In this document: positions 30,874-33,755 of the stretch, piece after piece
Layout of the letters: each line of letters opens with the position of its first letter
Numbering within the stretch: position 1 is the stretch's first letter
Source of the DNA: Vibrio neptunius
GTDB taxonomy: Bacteria > Pseudomonadota > Gammaproteobacteria > Enterobacterales > Vibrionaceae
Direction of reading: 5' to 3'
NCBI RefSeq assembly: GCF_000967495.1
Contig: NZ_JXXU01000082.1
Coordinates: 1-33,755, forward strand
DNA length: 33,755 bases
Made by a program: the position numbers and the translations under genes
The notes under the pieces: generated by a model
Seen by the model: only the letters and a program-made list of their open reading frames with translations
Database searches by the model: none
What the model was told of the DNA's origin: nothing

Positions 30874-32511
30874 ATGAAGCGACTTTTGTCTCAGTGGTCT
30901 GTGACCAATCGATTGGTAGCTATATTCGTTGTATTTGTCGTCACTATCGTTTTGATTGCGACCGATATTATTGTGACTTTAGAAAAGAATAAGCAAGACG
31001 GTACGGTCATTAATGTCGCAGGTCGACAGCGAATGTTGACCAAGAAGTTTGCCAGTGAGGTCATGCTCTCCATCTATGAGGGGCATAAGTCTTCTCATCC
31101 TCAGCTCAATTACGACAATACCATTAAACTTTATGAGACTTCACTAAGGGCATTAAAAGGAGGAGGCCAGACCTTCTCTGACTTAACGATGAAAACCCCA
31201 ATTAATTTGGTTGAAAGTACCGCGCAAGATTTTAAAAGTAGGCTTGGTAATGTAGAGCAGTTGTGGAATACGCAAAAAGCCATGGCTTTCTCTTTGCTGC
31301 AACAAACGGGCAAGCCGACCGAAGAGCAGGTTGATCAGTTTATGCTAGCCAACCACAAAACGCTGGGGGCGATGCACCAAGCGGTGCTGAGTTATAACCG
31401 CTATGCAGACGGCAATGCTCAAGGCTTAAAGCAAGATATCTTAGTCATAGCAGGTGTCGGTATACTTGTTGTTATTGTACTCTCATACTTTATCGGCCAC
31501 AGTTTAACCCAGCCTATTCATCAATTGGTAGCAGTGAGCCGAGACACCAGAAAAGGTGACCTAGAAGATAAAGACCATATCGATGCGCTGATCAACAAGA
31601 GTGAACTTGGCCTGTTGGCGAAGAATATTCAGTCGATGAGGCATGCATTGTCTTCGGTGATTAAAGGGCTTAAAACTAGTGCGGATAATATCTCCAGCTT
31701 ATCGGGCCGGGTAGAGTTGCTATCGCAAGAGGTCAATGAAAGCTACGATGATGAAAAACGCAAGTACGAAGAGATTGCGCAAATTTCTGATGGCTTGGTC
31801 GATTCCTTTAGCCGTGTTTCAGGGATGGTGGGTCAAACGTTAGAATCGGCTGCGCAAAGTCAAACCAGCGCAAAGCGTGGTTTAGATTCTGTTCACGCCA
31901 ACATGAAAGCCGTCGAGCTAGCTTCTTCGGAATCGCATAAAGTGTCTGAAAACATTCAGGAACTCAGCTCCGTTGCTGAGCAAGTGTATAGCATTATTGA
32001 TGTTATCCAGACCATTGCCGAACAAACCAACTTACTAGCGCTCAATGCGGCGATTGAAGCGGCGCGAGCAGGTGAACAAGGCAGAGGCTTTGCCGTTGTG
32101 GCTGACGAAGTGAGAATGCTGGCGAGTAAAACCAATGACTCAACGGGAGAAATTAGTAGCTTGCTCAATGACTTGACCGACCGAGTGAAAGTCTCTGTTG
32201 ATTCTGTGGCTCAGTTACAGAAAGAAGTGGAAAACAGTAAGCAATGCAGCAGTGAAACGGCAGATAACATCGATAGAATTTCCAGCTCGATTACGTTAAC
32301 CGTCGAACAACAGAATGAAATTGCCGTACTGATTGACGAGCAGTCTCGTAGCATCAACGAACTCAAACAAGCACAAGACTACCTATCTAATCTTCTTCAG
32401 AATACCAACAAGAAGATCATCGACAGCTCTCATATTGCGGTAGATATGAGTGACATGGCGAAGGGGATCTCGTCCACCTTAAATGACTTCTCTACGTCGG
32501 TTCATAAGTAA
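30874..32511 (+). CDS. Methyl-accepting chemotaxis protein with PilJ-type sensor, 545 aa
   Basis: This is a transmembrane chemoreceptor. TM1 is at about residues 14-34. The periplasmic region begins VINVAGRQRMLTKK, the PilJ/NarX-type (PF13675) signature helix. TM2 is at about 186-208, then a HAMP-like linker (LTQPIHQLVAVSRDTRKGD) and a long cytoplasmic coiled coil whose hairpin tip is EQTNLLALNAAIEAARAGEQGRGFAVVADEVR. No C-terminal pentapeptide for CheR/CheB is seen (ends DFSTSVHK). AGGGA precedes ATG by about 8 nt. It should signal to CheA; the ligand is unknown. It is monocistronic, 124 bp after the PBP2 gene, with its own terminator. Confidence 0.92.
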   Translation: MKRLLSQWSVTNRLVAIFVVFVVTIVLIATDIIVTLEKNKQDGTVINVAGRQRMLTKKFASEVMLSIYEGHKSSHPQLNYDNTIKLYETSLRALKGGGQTFSDLTMKTPINLVESTAQDFKSRLGNVEQLWNTQKAMAFSLLQQTGKPTEEQVDQFMLANHKTLGAMHQAVLSYNRYADGNAQGLKQDILVIAGVGILVVIVLSYFIGHSLTQPIHQLVAVSRDTRKGDLEDKDHIDALINKSELGLLAKNIQSMRHALSSVIKGLKTSADNISSLSGRVELLSQEVNESYDDEKRKYEEIAQISDGLVDSFSRVSGMVGQTLESAAQSQTSAKRGLDSVHANMKAVELASSESHKVSENIQELSSVAEQVYSIIDVIQTIAEQTNLLALNAAIEAARAGEQGRGFAVVADEVRMLASKTNDSTGEISSLLNDLTDRVKVSVDSVAQLQKEVENSKQCSSETADNIDRISSSITLTVEQQNEIAVLIDEQSRSINELKQAQDYLSNLLQNTNKKIIDSSHIAVDMSDMAKGISSTLNDFSTSVHK

Positions 32512-32524
32512 CAATTGGATCAAT

Positions 32525-32560
32525 AACGAGCAACTCTGAATCTACTTGGGGTTGCTCGTT
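32525..32560 (+). terminator. Terminator of the chemoreceptor gene
   Basis: AACGAGCAAC (32525-32534) and GTTGCTCGTT (32551-32560) form a perfect 10-bp stem with a 16-nt loop, 13 nt after the stop codon. The T-run after it is short, so termination may be moderate. Confidence 0.7.
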
Positions 32561-33099
32561 TGTCGTGTGGTCAAGGTTTCTCAAATCATCGCTGAGTACC
32601 CAGCTATCTTTATGCCATCGCCCACTTAAACTTACCCGCACGTTTATCGAATTCATCCCAATTACAATACAGAATCATAGCCTATTCTTATCGGGCTCTT
32701 GGCATCATCTGAGGAACATGCCTTGGCACTAGCTCAATGTATTGATTGCGTGGAGCAGGGAAGACACTGGCGAATGGCACCGGAGCCAGAAAGTTGGACA
32801 CAATGTAGCGTTTTCTCCATGTATAAAAGATACCTACTGAACGTTTTTGCCAACTGACTCGAAAAAGTAATTATGACACTTTAGACATAATGAGTGCTTT
32901 TAACTGACATAATAGACATATTTTGGCTGGGTACCGTTATTTTCAGTAGGCCATTATGTAAAGTGCGCTGTTTTATCCATGCCTATACCAGTTAAAACGC
33001 CGTCGTGAGTGACGCAAAATAACTTGATACAGTTTATTCAATTGAGATGCATGTAGTTTTGTTGCAGATGATAACTTATCTTCACAAGAGTGAAACTGT
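32561..33099. other. Gap with degenerate open stretches before vgrG
   Basis: No intact gene is seen. A 22-residue minus-strand frame (32678-32610) and a start-less + strand frame of about 60 codons (ending near 32850, with CIDCVEQGRHWRMAPEPESW) look protein-like but have no recognised family. Around 32880-32925 the words TAGACATAAT and GACATAATAGACATA repeat in an AT-rich stretch that could carry the vgrG promoter. No sigma-54 -24/-12 pair was convincing. Confidence 0.4.
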
Positions 33100-33755
33100 A
33101 TGGCGAATGATATTGAGTTTACCTTTGAGGTCTCCGATGTTGTAGAAAGGTTCAAAGTAGAAAGTTTTTGTGTTCAGGAAGCCCTGTCTACCTGGTTTGA
33201 AATCAATTTGACGGTGTTATCAGAGAGTAAGGAGATGACCTTTGATGCACTGAGTAGAAAAAACGGTGTGCTAAGTCTCTTCGGTCAAGGTACCGCGACA
33301 GCTCGTCATTTTCACGGTAGTATTTCTCAACTCTTCTACTTAGGCACGGGGCGGCGTTACTCTCGCTATCAGATTACCCTAGTACCGCAGCTGTGGTTTT
33401 TAACCCAGCGCCAAGATTGTCGGATTTTTCAAAATAAAACTGCGCCAGATATTATTCGCCATGTTTTTGATGGCGCGGGGATGCACGATTACCGCTTGGA
33501 ACTGACGGCTCACTATCAGAACAAAGACTACGTGCTCCAATACCGTGAAAGTGACCACCATTTTGTTCAGCGTCTTTTAGCCGAACACGGCATGTGGTTT
33601 TACTTTGAACACAGTGATAACGCACACACTATGGTGATTGTTGACAGTAATGATGCCATTCCTGAGCTGATAAGTACGCATCAGAACGCGTCCTATCTTG
33701 GGCCCATCCAGTTTCATGCTCACGGTGGCGGTGTTGCCGATAGAGAGCATATTTT
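33100..33755 (+). CDS. vgrG: VgrG, type VI secretion spike protein, N-terminal part
   Basis: This gene is cut by the window edge after 218 codons. The visible part is the gp27-like base of VgrG/Rhs-element proteins: FxVxSFCVQEALSTWFEINL, then GxATARHFHGSISQ, YQITLVPQLWFLTQRQDCRIFQNKTAPDI, FVQRLLAEHGMWFYFEH and ILDS-like VIVDSND. VgrG trimers tip the type VI secretion tube and carry effectors. A weak AAGAG lies 12 nt before ATG. The C-terminus, where an effector domain or adaptor fusion would be, is outside the window. Confidence 0.93.
   Translation, partial: MANDIEFTFEVSDVVERFKVESFCVQEALSTWFEINLTVLSESKEMTFDALSRKNGVLSLFGQGTATARHFHGSISQLFYLGTGRRYSRYQITLVPQLWFLTQRQDCRIFQNKTAPDIIRHVFDGAGMHDYRLELTAHYQNKDYVLQYRESDHHFVQRLLAEHGMWFYFEHSDNAHTMVIVDSNDAIPELISTHQNASYLGPIQFHAHGGGVADREHI

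Noticed and set aside
32725..32745. TTGGCAC-like half of a sigma-54 promoter upstream of vgrG
   Set aside because: The -12 GC element is missing at the required spacing and it is over 350 bp from the gene.

Overview
The window looks like a Vibrio accessory region, probably from the second chromosome. The reasons are a complete MARTX toxin locus, a PilJ-type chemotaxis receptor, a type VI VgrG and moderate GC content. The species cannot be fixed from the sequence alone; protein similarity to V. cholerae and V. vulnificus MARTX proteins is judged from memory, not from a search.

Left part (1-6629). A small secreted protein of unknown function on the + strand is followed by a bidirectional terminator. 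A five-gene minus-strand operon comes next, read from right to left: class III aminotransferase, zinc-dependent dehydrogenase, HAD phosphatase, YbjJ-like MFS transporter and a DUF1349 protein. The first three overlap by ATGA junctions. It looks like a metabolic unit for an amino or hydroxyl compound that I cannot name. Diverged direct repeats lie on both sides of it, at about 27-96 and 6268-6336, which may mark it as an insertion.

Centre (6630-28528). This is the MARTX locus. The minus-strand operon rtxB-rtxD-rtxE encodes an atypical type I secretion system with two ABC transporters and one HlyD-like adaptor; no TolC gene is in the window. Divergent from it is rtxH-rtxC-rtxA on the + strand. 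The 438-bp AT-rich gap between them holds candidate promoters on both strands and a perfect 17-bp palindrome ahead of rtxH. RtxA is 4968 residues. It has N-terminal glycine-rich A and B repeats, a jelly-roll-like domain, a coiled-coil stretch, an effector region, the InsP6-dependent cysteine protease (CPD) and C-terminal repeats. From catalytic motifs I read the effectors as RID (Rho inactivation), ABH (phospholipase A1-type hydrolase), ExoY (nucleotidyl cyclase) and RRSP (Ras/Rap1 protease). ACD, MCF and a separate DUF1 module are not seen. rtxA ends in a strong Rho-independent terminator.

Right part (28529-33755). A decayed lipoprotein tail precedes a PBP2 (MrdA) paralogue without its usual rodA neighbour, then a PilJ-domain chemotaxis receptor with a terminator, a 588-bp gap with degenerate open stretches, and the start of a vgrG cut by the window edge. 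The MARTX toxin and a type VI spike gene therefore sit within about 5 kb of each other.

How the genes fit together: RtxC probably acylates RtxA, RtxB/D/E with an unlinked TolC export it, the repeat arms deliver the centre into a host cell, and CPD releases the four effectors. The module combination is the most notable content. No entirely new system is evident; the least understood items are the metabolic operon, rtxH and the first gene.
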